A stretch of 42,284 bases of DNA from Candidatus Peregrinibacteria bacterium RIFOXYB2_FULL_33_20 (lineage in GTDB: Bacteria; Patescibacteriota; Gracilibacteria; UBA1369; GWF2-33-10). The stretch is taken from positions 1 to 42,284 of the forward strand of contig MFXK01000017.1 in NCBI GenBank assembly GCA_001788835.1. The letters run 5' to 3'. The position numbers and the translations under genes are program-made. The notes under the pieces were generated by a model. The model searched no databases, was not told the DNA's origin, and saw only the letters and a program-made list of their open reading frames with translations. The first letter of the stretch is position 1. The number at the start of each line of letters is the position of its first letter. Shown piece by piece: positions 33,912-41,148 of this stretch.

Positions 33912-34982
33912 TTAAAATTTTGTCAAATCAAATGCGCCAAATTTTCTAATATCTACACAGCTATCACCTTTCCCAACCCCTTCACAAAATCCCCTCACCT
34001 TTTCACTATAACTTAAAGCAAGGAAATCCTTTTTAAATTTGTGTGCCAAAATTATGGAATGAAGTCTCATGCCAATAACAAAATGGGCATTAAAATATAG
34101 ATCAAAAATTTTATCAAAATCTGAACAATATTTTTGCACATGAAAATATTTTTTATTCAAAGTTTTCTCTCTAATATACAGCAAATAAGCCTCATCATCA
34201 TCTCTAAGTTTTTCAAATGGTATTCCAATAATTTCATAGCCTTTTTCTTGAATTAAGAAATTACACATCTTCACAATTTCCTCATCAAATTTTTCTTTTT
34301 CCTTACCATTTAGCCAATTCCTTAAAGAAAGAATAATATACCCACATTTGTCATTCCTGTGAGAACAGGAATCTTTTTCCCATAAATGTAAAATTCCTGC
34401 CTTCGCAGGAATGACAGAAAAAGGAGTAGGAATGCTAAGAGACGACGCAAAATCCTCCACAACCTTTATCTCCTTCCTAACTCCAATTTCTTTTAAGAGT
34501 TTCTTCGAAATCTCATCCCTGATTGTTATTTCATGAACATGATTAAATAAAAAACTAACTATTTTTCTAGACCACAATTTATTTAAAGGACCGACCGAAT
34601 TTCCTAAAATCCTAATTCTTTTCCTTAAAATCAAGGCTAAAAACAAATGAAAACCCCAAATAAATATTGCTTTTGGTTTATCATCCTGCATTAATCCCCC
34701 GCCACCAAAAATAAATTCATTGCATTGATAATACGCTTTTAAAGTTTGAAATAATTCTAAACCTAAAACACCCCTTAACAGTGATCTAACCCCACAAGGT
34801 AAAAAATATACTGATTTAACATGATGAAGTCTTTCAGTTTCTTTTGGATTATAACTTAAAACTACAACCCTAGCATTTAAGATTCCTGCTTTCGCTGGAA
34901 TGACAGCAAGAAGGCCTTTCAAAATTAATTCATCCCCTAAGTTAGTAGCCCCATAATTTCCACAAATAAAAATATTATTCAT
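33912..34982 (-). CDS. csaB: CsaB-like polysaccharide pyruvyl transferase with REP-derived inserts
   Basis: Transfers pyruvate from PEP to a cell-wall polysaccharide, making the ligand for SLH domains (family knowledge). N-terminal ICGNYGATNLGDELILKGLL is the family signature. The C-terminal NAHFVIGMRLHSIILAHKF and ALSYSEKVRGFCEG are also typical. Two palindrome inserts are translated: VIPAKAGI at about residue 31, and VIPAKAGILHLWEKDS with the following SHRND at about 190-210. I choose ATG 34982; the TTG at 34991 lies in a heptamer array. Twelve bp after the rnhB stop. The inserts fall in plausible loops, so activity may be kept. Confidence 0.82.
   Translation of the reverse strand: MNNIFICGNYGATNLGDELILKGLLAVIPAKAGILNARVVVLSYNPKETERLHHVKSVYFLPCGVRSLLRGVLGLELFQTLKAYYQCNEFIFGGGGLMQDDKPKAIFIWGFHLFLALILRKRIRILGNSVGPLNKLWSRKIVSFLFNHVHEITIRDEISKKLLKEIGVRKEIKVVEDFASSLSIPTPFSVIPAKAGILHLWEKDSCSHRNDKCGYIILSLRNWLNGKEKEKFDEEIVKMCNFLIQEKGYEIIGIPFEKLRDDDEAYLLYIREKTLNKKYFHVQKYCSDFDKIFDLYFNAHFVIGMRLHSIILAHKFKKDFLALSYSEKVRGFCEGVGKGDSCVDIRKFGAFDLTKF
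34350..34415. repeat. Inverted pair of REP palindromes inside the csaB-like gene
   Basis: 34350-34373 (GTCATTCCTG..AGGAATC) and 34392-34415 (inverse orientation, ..CAGGAATGAC) separated by 18 bp. They are in frame and encode about 22 residues. The pair could form a long hairpin in the mRNA. Confidence 0.85.
34881..34904. repeat. Single REP palindrome inside the csaB-like gene
   Basis: Minus strand GTCATTCCAGCG..GCAGGAATC, read in frame as VIPAKAGI near residue 31 of the pyruvyl transferase, between an alpha helix and the strand VVVLSYNP. Confidence 0.85.
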
Positions 34983-34986
34983 ATAA

Positions 34987-35014
34987 TTCAAAATTCAAAA
35001 TTTAGAATTTAAAA
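34987..35014. repeat. Heptamer run at the rnhB/csaB junction
   Basis: TTCAAAA, TTCAAAA, TTTAGAA, TTTAAAA in register. It contains the rnhB stop (34995-34997) and encodes the last residues of RNase HII (LNSKF). Confidence 0.8.
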
Positions 35015-35600
35015 TTTCTTCAACTGGCCTAAAACTCCTTCTATGTATATCACACGCTCCATATTTTCTCAACCTTTCCAAATGCAATTTTGTACCATAA
35101 CCTTTATGCTTTTCAAAACCATAATGCGGATATTTTTTTGCTATTTCCAACATAAATCGATCACGCGACACCTTGGCCAAAATTGAAGCCGCAGAAATGG
35201 ATTTAACTTTTTGATCACCGCGAATGATAGATTGATATGGGTAGTCAAATACAAATTTATCCCTGCCGTCAATTTGCAAAAAAAAATGATCATAAAATTT
35301 TTTGGGCGTTTTGAGTACTAATTCGTTCAACGCTCTTTTAAATCCCAATTCTACCGCCTTAATTAATCCCAAAGCATCAATTTCCAAATGACTGCTTGAA
35401 CCAATGCCAAAAATAGTTTTAGCAATAATAATTTCAAAAAGCCTCCCTCTTTGGCTTGGTGTCAAAAGTTTCGAATCATTTAATCCTAAAATTCTGATGT
35501 TTTTAGGGATAAAAACCGCTGCACAAAATACCGGACCTGCCCATGGACCACGTCCAGCCTCATCCAAACCAATTCTAAAAAAATTATTTAGATTCTTCAA
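34995..35600 (-). CDS. rnhB: Ribonuclease HII
   Basis: Removes ribonucleotides and RNA from RNA-DNA hybrids. 201 residues, normal. Catalytic acidic residues are in RIGLDEAGRGPWAGPVFCAAV (Asp, Glu), in LQIDGRDKF (Asp) and in AASILAKVSRDRFM (final Asp), followed by HYGFEKHKGYGTKLH. Start is TTG at 35600, overlapping the rplS stop by 17 bp; no suitable ATG precedes the active site. The C-terminal tail is encoded by a heptamer run. Confidence 0.95.
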   Translation of the reverse strand: MKNLNNFFRIGLDEAGRGPWAGPVFCAAVFIPKNIRILGLNDSKLLTPSQRGRLFEIIIAKTIFGIGSSSHLEIDALGLIKAVELGFKRALNELVLKTPKKFYDHFFLQIDGRDKFVFDYPYQSIIRGDQKVKSISAASILAKVSRDRFMLEIAKKYPHYGFEKHKGYGTKLHLERLRKYGACDIHRRSFRPVEEILNSKF

Positions 35601-36084
35601 TTTTGACAGTTTCAGTAGTTTTTGACTCCTCTGACTTGTCTTGAACTTCTTGACTGGTTGTATCTACTGATTTTTCCGTTGCAGCCTCAGTACTAACTTT
35701 TACTCCTTCCGACAAAATTTCCCTCTCTTCTGGCATCCAAATTTCTTTTAACTTCGCGGCTTTACCTGATTTATTTCTCAAATAATATAATTTAGATCGG
35801 CGCACATTACCTTTTTTTATAATTTGAATTTTGTCAATCATTGGTCCGTATAAAGGGAAAATCCTCTCCACGCCAATGCCATCAACCACTTTTCTGATGG
35901 TCACAGTAGAATCAGCCCCATAACCGGCATTCATTTTAAGCACAATGCCTTCAAATATTTGGGTGCGTTGTTTGTCACCTTCAATAATTTTCTGATAAAC
36001 CTTGATCGTATATCCTGGTTTAATTAAAGGCGATTTGGAAGGTTTTGATTTCTGAGCTACGTCATGCAAAATTGCTTGAGACAT
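35584..36084 (-). CDS. rplS: 50S ribosomal protein L19 with acidic C-terminal tail
   Basis: Large-subunit protein at the 30S/50S interface. The conserved part is about residues 17-120: KPGYTIKVYQKIIEGDKQRTQIFEGIVL, RKVVDGIGVERIFPLYGP, VRRSKLYYLRNKSGKAAKLKE. Beyond the usual length (about 115) there is a Glu/Ser/Thr/Lys-rich tail of some 46 residues, probably disordered. It heads an rplS-rnhB-csaB run with overlapping or closely spaced genes. Confidence 0.95.
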   Translation of the reverse strand: MSQAILHDVAQKSKPSKSPLIKPGYTIKVYQKIIEGDKQRTQIFEGIVLKMNAGYGADSTVTIRKVVDGIGVERIFPLYGPMIDKIQIIKKGNVRRSKLYYLRNKSGKAAKLKEIWMPEEREILSEGVKVSTEAATEKSVDTTSQEVQDKSEESKTTETVKIEESK

Positions 36085-36187
36085 GAATAAAAATTTAAAA
36101 AGTTGTAAAAAAAAGTATTAAAAACTTTGCTTAGGGATTATATTTAAGAGTACCTATTAAATCAATATGATTTTCTTACTTTAAGAC

Positions 36188-36769
36188 TTATATTCCAAAT
36201 TTCAACAATTGTTTCGATAATTTATTAACTCCCACAATATTTGATTTGTCTTTTAATAAATTTGTTACAAATACATCATTACAATCCACTCTATACAAAA
36301 AATCCTGCTTTGACATAATGCTAAACCTGATCGGCTCTTTGGTGTCAACTTCCTTATCCAAAAAATTTTCCATCAAATTACGATCTACTGTCCCAACAAT
36401 CAATAAATCCACTGGCGCTTCTTTTTTCAAAAATATTCCCGACATCAATAAAAAATCGATCTCTCCCAAATGAGTAAGTTTTTTAATCAACGCATCTTTG
36501 GCATCCATAGTTTTAATAAATAAATTCTTCAAATCTTCATAAACAATACAAGACGTATTTAACTTAAAATATTTTTTCCTGTTTTTCGCACGAGAAGATA
36601 AAAGTCCAATCTTTTTCAAATTATCAACTTCCCGTCTAATGGAATTAATCTGTTCGTTCAAGACTCTGGTCAATTCTCTTACAAAATATTCATTTTCAGG
36701 GTTCATCAAGAATAATTGAAGTAACTTAATCCTAGCACTAGATGTAAAAAGTCTTTTAAGAATATTCAT
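36188..36769 (-). CDS. Winged-helix regulator with nucleotidyltransferase-like C-terminal domain
   Basis: 193 residues. The N-terminal wHTH is SARIKLLQLFLMNPENEYFVRELTRVLNEQINSIRREVDNLKKIGLLSSR...KYFKLN (about 10-72). The C-terminal part, IDFLLMSGIFLKKEAPVDLLIVGTVDRN and EPIRFSIMSKQDFLYRVDCND, has the strand pattern of a minimal nucleotidyltransferase fold, but the usual GSxxxG-DxD active site is altered (SGIF...VDLL). It probably acts as a DNA-binding regulator with a degenerate sensor domain. TGTATA repeats upstream may be its operator. Confidence 0.7.
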   Translation of the reverse strand: MNILKRLFTSSARIKLLQLFLMNPENEYFVRELTRVLNEQINSIRREVDNLKKIGLLSSRAKNRKKYFKLNTSCIVYEDLKNLFIKTMDAKDALIKKLTHLGEIDFLLMSGIFLKKEAPVDLLIVGTVDRNLMENFLDKEVDTKEPIRFSIMSKQDFLYRVDCNDVFVTNLLKDKSNIVGVNKLSKQLLKFGI

Positions 36770-36813
36770 AAGGGGAAGTTATAAAGTAGAGACGAGGAAT
36801 TTTCTACTAAATT

Positions 36814-36849
36814 TGTATACATATTTTATACATGCTGGAAGATTGTATA
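36814..36849. promoter_or_regulatory. TGTATA inverted repeats upstream of the winged-helix gene
   Basis: TGTATA (36814-36819) and TATACA (36827-36832) form an inverted repeat with a 7-bp spacer; a third TGTATA follows at 36844. On the minus strand they overlap TATAAA, a possible -10, 45-80 bp before the ATG. Candidate autoregulatory operator. Confidence 0.35.
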
Positions 36850-37290
36850 AAATTTAAATTCAAAAATCAATAGCATTTCATTTTTTTTATTCAGGATAAT
36901 AACGGCTCTGATAAAGCTTATTATCTTTTCAGCGATTCACATGAACAAATTTATGTGTTCTATCAGTTAAAATTTTTATTATTTTATTTTTTTTAGGAAA
37001 TATTGAACAAAAAAAATAGTCAAATAAAATTTCCACACACCTAAACACCTAAAAAATATTTTATACTACTACGCTTTAGAACATCTAAATTCATGTATAT
37101 ACTCCGTAGCTTTAGCATTTGTTGAATTTAGAAGTAAAAGCTACAGCTCAAAGCTTTCGTCCTTCGTAGCAGTAGCCATGCTACTACGGAGAACGGGTCG
37201 TAGCATTTACAGTTCTGGAATTTGAAAGCGAAGAAGTATATCAGCAATCATAATCTTCAGATTTTCCCAAAAACCAACAAGGCAAACAAT
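36850..37290. other. Gene-free gap with several potential RNA hairpins
   Basis: No convincing open frame or tRNA. Besides the strong fold at 37102-37191 there are smaller inverted repeats: GATAATAA...TTATTATC (about 36896-36930) and CACAT...ATGTG (about 36936-36956). The stretch 36960-37075 is low-complexity A/T. It may hold a small RNA gene or decayed repeats. Confidence 0.4.
37102..37191. ncRNA. Foldable 90-nt element, RNA gene or palindromic repeat
   Basis: Nested or alternative stems: CTCCGTAG (37102-37109) with CTACGGAG (37184-37191); GTAGCTTT (37106-37113) with AAAGCTAC (37137-37144); AGTAGC-CAT-GCTACT (37171-37185). More GC-rich than its surroundings. The first two stems share four bases, so they are alternatives. 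Strand unknown. No match to a known RNA recalled. Confidence 0.4.
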
Positions 37291-37545
37291 CTAATATTCC
37301 CCATCCTCCTCGTCCTCGCTATTACCGTTCTTGCTAAATATCGCCCATACTAATCCGGCATAAGATGCTCCGGCAATTATTCCCAAAAAAGCCACACCAA
37401 AAATTAGAAAAGTAATGGAAGTGGTAGCACTAATAGGTGCCAAAAAAAATTGCAGATAATTACACTGCGCCGCAATATTTTCAAAAGCTAAAATCAAAAT
37501 TAAAACACTGAACGCTGCAGATAAAAGAATAAAAAGTATTAACAT
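37291..37545 (-). CDS. Small two-helix membrane protein, 84 aa
   Basis: Two hydrophobic segments (about 1-22 LILFILLSAAFSVLILILAF and 45-70 TFLIFGVAFLGIIAGASYAG) with an NIAAQCNYLQFFLAPIS linker and an acidic tail (SEDEEDGEY). Length and topology recall LapA/DUF1049-type proteins, but the tail is acidic and I see no signature. Function unknown. Same strand as tig, about 130 bp from its end. Confidence 0.55.
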   Translation of the reverse strand: MLILFILLSAAFSVLILILAFENIAAQCNYLQFFLAPISATTSITFLIFGVAFLGIIAGASYAGLVWAIFSKNGNSEDEEDGEY

Positions 37546-37621
37546 ATTTATAATTGATAAAAAAACAAAGCTAGTATACCAATTAGCTAAAATCTTAGCA
37601 AATATTCAAATTGCAGTTAAG

Positions 37622-37650
37622 AGACAATCAACAATTTAACGATTAACAAT
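37622..37650. repeat. Degenerate heptamer run after tig
   Basis: On the minus strand TTGTTAA, TCGTTAA, ATTGTTG, ATTGTCT in register, about 30 bp past the tig stop; the stop itself sits in TAGTAAT-like repeats. Confidence 0.45.
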
Positions 37651-37675
37651 CCCACTCCTCAGCTAATTACTATTA

Positions 37676-38974
37676 CTAATGTTTATGCTCCTCATATCCT
37701 TCAATATGCTTTGCAAAAAGTTTTTTCACTTTCAAACTGTGCTTCAAATTTTTGTAATGATCGGAATCTTTTTTATACAGTTTCTCAATTTTATATCTCT
37801 CTTTCGGATCAGCTTTTTGCAGAACTTCGGCGATATAAGCTTTTGCCTCCTCATCACTAATCTGAATGGTTTCGATTTCCATGGCTTTTTCTATTAAAAA
37901 AGTGTTCCTAAGTCGTTTTTTTGCATCCTCCAAAGCCTGTTTTTTGATTTCTTCTTCGGTCTTCTTAATAATTTGTAAATATTTAACCCATTCAATTTTA
38001 TATTGTTCTGCCTCAGCTTTGTATTTATCAAGAATCCCCCTGGCTTCATCTTGAGTCAAGATATCAGAAAAATCCAAATCTGCTCCTTTATCCAAAGCCT
38101 TAACAAAATTATCTTCCTGTTTGCTAATTTCACGATGTAATTTTTCGTGTTCTAAGTTTTCTTTAATTTTCTTTTTCAATTCTGCTAAAGACATCTTTTC
38201 ACCGCTAATTTCTTCAATAAATTTCTCATCAATTTCTGGCATTTTTCTTTCCTCCACCCGATTAACTTTCAGCTTAAACAAAACTTTTTTATCTTGAAAA
38301 TCTTTGGAATGGTAATCTTTGGGGAAAATAATTTCAAACTCCTTTTTCTCATCTTTAGACATGCCAACAATCGCATCTTCAAAACCCGGGACCATCATCT
38401 TGTCGCCAATCACAATTGGATGATTCTTACTATTAGTTTTGCCCAATGCTTCTTTCTTTTCCGCATCAAATCCTTCGAAATCCACTTCCACTCTATTCCC
38501 ATGTTTCACCTTAGACTCAACATCATGCCAAATTGATTTCTGCTTTCTCATCTCTTCCAAGACCTCCTCAACTTCCTTCTCAGTTACCTCCACTTTTTCT
38601 TTTTTTATATAAACTTTATCTAAGTCTTTGATGCTAAATTCTGGAAAAACCGCCGCCTTAATTTCAAACGTAAACGGATCTTTGTTCAAAACTTTGAAAT
38701 CAGCGCTAGCCAACGGGAGAATCTTCTCCTGCACAACTGCCTGTGGATACGTTTTGGCCGCGGCTTTCTCTTGAGCAATCATCTGCAAATATTCCTCGCC
38801 GACTTTTTGCACAACAATTTCATACGGGGCTTTACCTGGACGAAACCCATCAACCCTGATTTCTTTTCCTATTTCTTCTGCGGCAGAAATTTTAAATTTC
38901 CGCATTTCGTCTGCCTCAATTTCAATGGTTAATAAAATTTCTGATTTTGGTAACTTTTTGGTGATAACTTTCAT
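37676..38974 (-). CDS. tig: Trigger factor
   Basis: Ribosome-bound chaperone and peptidyl-prolyl isomerase. 432 residues, normal. The ribosome-binding N domain carries the signature IRVDGFRPGKAPYEIV (GFRxGKxP). The FKBP-like domain is at about 155-245 (GNRVEVDFEGF, VPGFEDAIVGMSKDEKKEF). The long helical C domain is Lys/Glu-rich. A proper Shine-Dalgarno (AAAGGAG) lies 9 nt before the ATG, rare among genes here, and a good promoter is at 39002-39029. Both point to high expression. Confidence 0.96.
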   Translation of the reverse strand: MKVITKKLPKSEILLTIEIEADEMRKFKISAAEEIGKEIRVDGFRPGKAPYEIVVQKVGEEYLQMIAQEKAAAKTYPQAVVQEKILPLASADFKVLNKDPFTFEIKAAVFPEFSIKDLDKVYIKKEKVEVTEKEVEEVLEEMRKQKSIWHDVESKVKHGNRVEVDFEGFDAEKKEALGKTNSKNHPIVIGDKMMVPGFEDAIVGMSKDEKKEFEIIFPKDYHSKDFQDKKVLFKLKVNRVEERKMPEIDEKFIEEISGEKMSLAELKKKIKENLEHEKLHREISKQEDNFVKALDKGADLDFSDILTQDEARGILDKYKAEAEQYKIEWVKYLQIIKKTEEEIKKQALEDAKKRLRNTFLIEKAMEIETIQISDEEAKAYIAEVLQKADPKERYKIEKLYKKDSDHYKNLKHSLKVKKLFAKHIEGYEEHKH

Positions 38975-39001
38975 AATTATGCTCCTTTAATTTATAAATT
39001 A

Positions 39002-39029
39002 ATTATATAATACTCCGTACCCTTGACAA
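39002..39029 (-). promoter_or_regulatory. tig promoter with overlapping inverted repeat
   Basis: Minus strand TTGTCA (plus 39024-39029), 16-bp spacer, TATAAT (plus 39002-39007). A 7-bp inverted repeat ATACTCC (39010-39016) / GGAGTAT (39031-39037) straddles the -35 and spacer and could be an operator. Confidence 0.65.
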
Positions 39030-39112
39030 AGGAGTATAAAAAAAATAAAAAGCCTTTTAAGGTTACGGGAATGCTAAAAAAAAGTAAAGATTTTTCAAGC
39101 AAAAAACTATCC

Positions 39113-39775
39113 TTAAATTATAATATTTTCAACTGGCCATGGTAATTTATCATGTGGGACATTCTGATTTTTGAGAATATCGTTTTCTTCAGGAATTGAC
39201 TCATCTTTATCACCTTCCTCATCTCTATCTTCATTATTTGGCCCCTTCGAGCCATCATTATTCCTATTATGATCAGAACAAATCATAGCTACAGCCACTC
39301 GACCAATTTGTATTCCCCTATAAACTCTGCATTCCATATAGTTATCACCAGCCGCATCATCAATTCTAAAAACGCCAGTAGCACTTATTACACACAAGGT
39401 TTGATTTTTATTTAAATTTTGAACTGTCAATGTTAGCCCCCCAACATTACCTTCAGTTGAAACAAAAATATCTGGTGCTGTAAAAGATGACAAAGGAATA
39501 GTACAATCCTTTTTAACATCCTCAATCCAATCCAATCTAATCACTTCCAAAATCCTCGTCATATCATTAGTTAACACTTGTAATCGCCATCTAGAAACAA
39601 TTAATTCTTGCTGTAAAACATCATTTACTTGATTAACCTGTGCAAGCTCTTCATCCATATCATTCAAGACACCTTTATATATTTCATTTTTCACACACTC
39701 TCGACCTAAACCAACAGCAAGAACCACTGGGAGTACCTTACGCGCAATACTTCTAAATCTGCCTTCCGTTTCCAT
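39113..39775 (-). CDS. Hypothetical membrane-anchored protein, 220 aa
   Basis: Not recognised. A weak N-terminal hydrophobic segment (VLPVVLAVGLG, about 14-24) is followed by a short coiled coil (DMDEELAQVNQVNDVLQQEL). A beta-rich domain (about 95-170: FVSTEGNVGGLTLTVQNL, GRVAVAMICSDH) precedes a strongly acidic, Asn-rich tail (NNDGSKGPNNEDRDEEGDKD). A short stem-loop with a T-rich tail at about 39046-39075 may end its transcript, just before the tig promoter. Confidence 0.55.
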   Translation of the reverse strand: METEGRFRSIARKVLPVVLAVGLGRECVKNEIYKGVLNDMDEELAQVNQVNDVLQQELIVSRWRLQVLTNDMTRILEVIRLDWIEDVKKDCTIPLSSFTAPDIFVSTEGNVGGLTLTVQNLNKNQTLCVISATGVFRIDDAAGDNYMECRVYRGIQIGRVAVAMICSDHNRNNDGSKGPNNEDRDEEGDKDESIPEENDILKNQNVPHDKLPWPVENIII

Positions 39776-39846
39776 AACACAAATTTCTAAAAATTAGATT
39801 GAATCATAGTATCTTCTCAAGAAAAGTCAATCTAAAATTTTTCCGT

Positions 39847-41079
39847 TCAACAATCAGCACTCTTCCCTGCCAGTCTCCCTGTCGACCAGGCTGATTGCAG
39901 ATTAAAACCTCCGGTGAAGCCATCTATATCCAGAATTTCTCCTGCAAAATATAAGCCGGGGCAAATTTTGGATTCCATCGTTTGTGGATTAACTTCTTTC
40001 AGATCTATTCCGCCGGCCGTAACAAATTCCTCCCCTGCTCTTCTTCCAATAACTGTTAATGGTAGATTTTTTAAATTTTCAACAATTTTGTTTATTTCTT
40101 TTTTCGACAGCTCACAAAATTTCTTATCCAAATTAATATTTAAATTTTCTAAAATTTTTACAGCCAAAGATTTAGGTAAAAATTGATCTATGATATTTAC
40201 GACCCTTTTTTTGCCTTCTTGAATAATTTTTTGATTCAGTAGCTCTAAAAACTTACTTTGTTCAAAATCAGATATCAAATCAATGAATAAATTTATTGGA
40301 CTTTTTGCAGAAAAATCAATCAAGGCAATTAAGGCTGACATCGCAAAAATCGCTGGTCCGCTCAAACCAAAATGAGTAAACATTATTGGACCGGTAAATT
40401 TATAAATTTTATCAGCATTCACTCTCAAAGAAACCTTTTCCAAACTCACCCCGCTTAAATGTTGTATAAATTCTTCTTTGATCATCAAAGCACTTAAACT
40501 AGGTGCTAATTTCGTAATTGTATGACCAAGATTTTTTGCAAATGTATAACCATCGCCTGTTGAGCCAGTTTCTCTATATGCCTGACCTCCTGTTGTTAGA
40601 ATAATTTTATTGACCTCCAAGACTTCAGAATCACTCATTTGAACAAAAAAATTATTCTCCTCTTTCTCGATTTTCATCACTGCATTATTCAGTAAAATTT
40701 TTACAGCAGTTTTAGCAAAAATATCCACAAAAACCCTGACCACGTCTTGCCCGTTATCCGAAACTGGAAAAACCCGTAAGTCCCCCTGAATTTTCAACTG
40801 TAATCCATGATTCTCAAACCAGGCACAAAGATCTTTTGGTGAAAAACTGTACATGGCATGCTTCAAAAATTTTGCTCCCCTGGGATATTTTTTCAAAACC
40901 TCTTCCACATCAAAAATTCCAGTTGTCACATTACATCTACCACCACCGGTTAGCATCACTTTCGCCCCCAAATCATGATTTTTTTCTATCAAAAACACTT
41001 CCGTGGCTGGATTTTTTTCTTTAATCGTGGCCACCGCCATCATTCCAGCTGCCCCTCCACCGATTACAGCAATTTTCAT
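39847..41079 (-). CDS. NAD(P)/FAD-dependent oxidoreductase, HI0933/BaiN family
   Basis: Flavoprotein of about 400 residues, here 410. N-terminal dinucleotide fold IAVIGGGAAGMMAVATI with family-specific GAKVMLTGGGRCNVT (about 38-52). FTHFGLSGPAIFAMS lies in the middle domain, and the C-terminal FAD contact GRRAGEEFVTAGGIDLKEVNPQTMESK...GLYFAGEILDIDGFTGGFNLQSAWSTG closes it. Family members are widespread; one branch reduces bile-acid intermediates in gut bacteria, but the general substrate is unknown. Monocistronic here. Confidence 0.92.
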   Translation of the reverse strand: MKIAVIGGGAAGMMAVATIKEKNPATEVFLIEKNHDLGAKVMLTGGGRCNVTTGIFDVEEVLKKYPRGAKFLKHAMYSFSPKDLCAWFENHGLQLKIQGDLRVFPVSDNGQDVVRVFVDIFAKTAVKILLNNAVMKIEKEENNFFVQMSDSEVLEVNKIILTTGGQAYRETGSTGDGYTFAKNLGHTITKLAPSLSALMIKEEFIQHLSGVSLEKVSLRVNADKIYKFTGPIMFTHFGLSGPAIFAMSALIALIDFSAKSPINLFIDLISDFEQSKFLELLNQKIIQEGKKRVVNIIDQFLPKSLAVKILENLNINLDKKFCELSKKEINKIVENLKNLPLTVIGRRAGEEFVTAGGIDLKEVNPQTMESKICPGLYFAGEILDIDGFTGGFNLQSAWSTGRLAGKSADC

Positions 41080-41148
41080 AAAAAACTTATCTAAAATTCT
41101 AGAACAATAAAAGCATCAAAACCCTAAATATCCAAATTTATTTTATCA

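Noticed and set aside
34983-34991. TTG at 34991 as the csaB-like start
   Set aside because: It lies in the heptamer array; the ATG three codons later (34982) directly precedes the conserved NNIFICGNYG start.
37102-37191. tracrRNA, 6S RNA or tmRNA in the 36.8-37.3 kb gap
   Set aside because: No anti-repeat, tag-peptide frame, tRNA-like ends or other hallmark could be found; left as an unassigned structured element.
39010-39037. CIRCE heat-shock operator at tig
   Set aside because: CIRCE is TTAGCACTC-N9-GAGTGCTAA; the arms here are ATACTCC/GGAGTAT with a 14-bp spacer.
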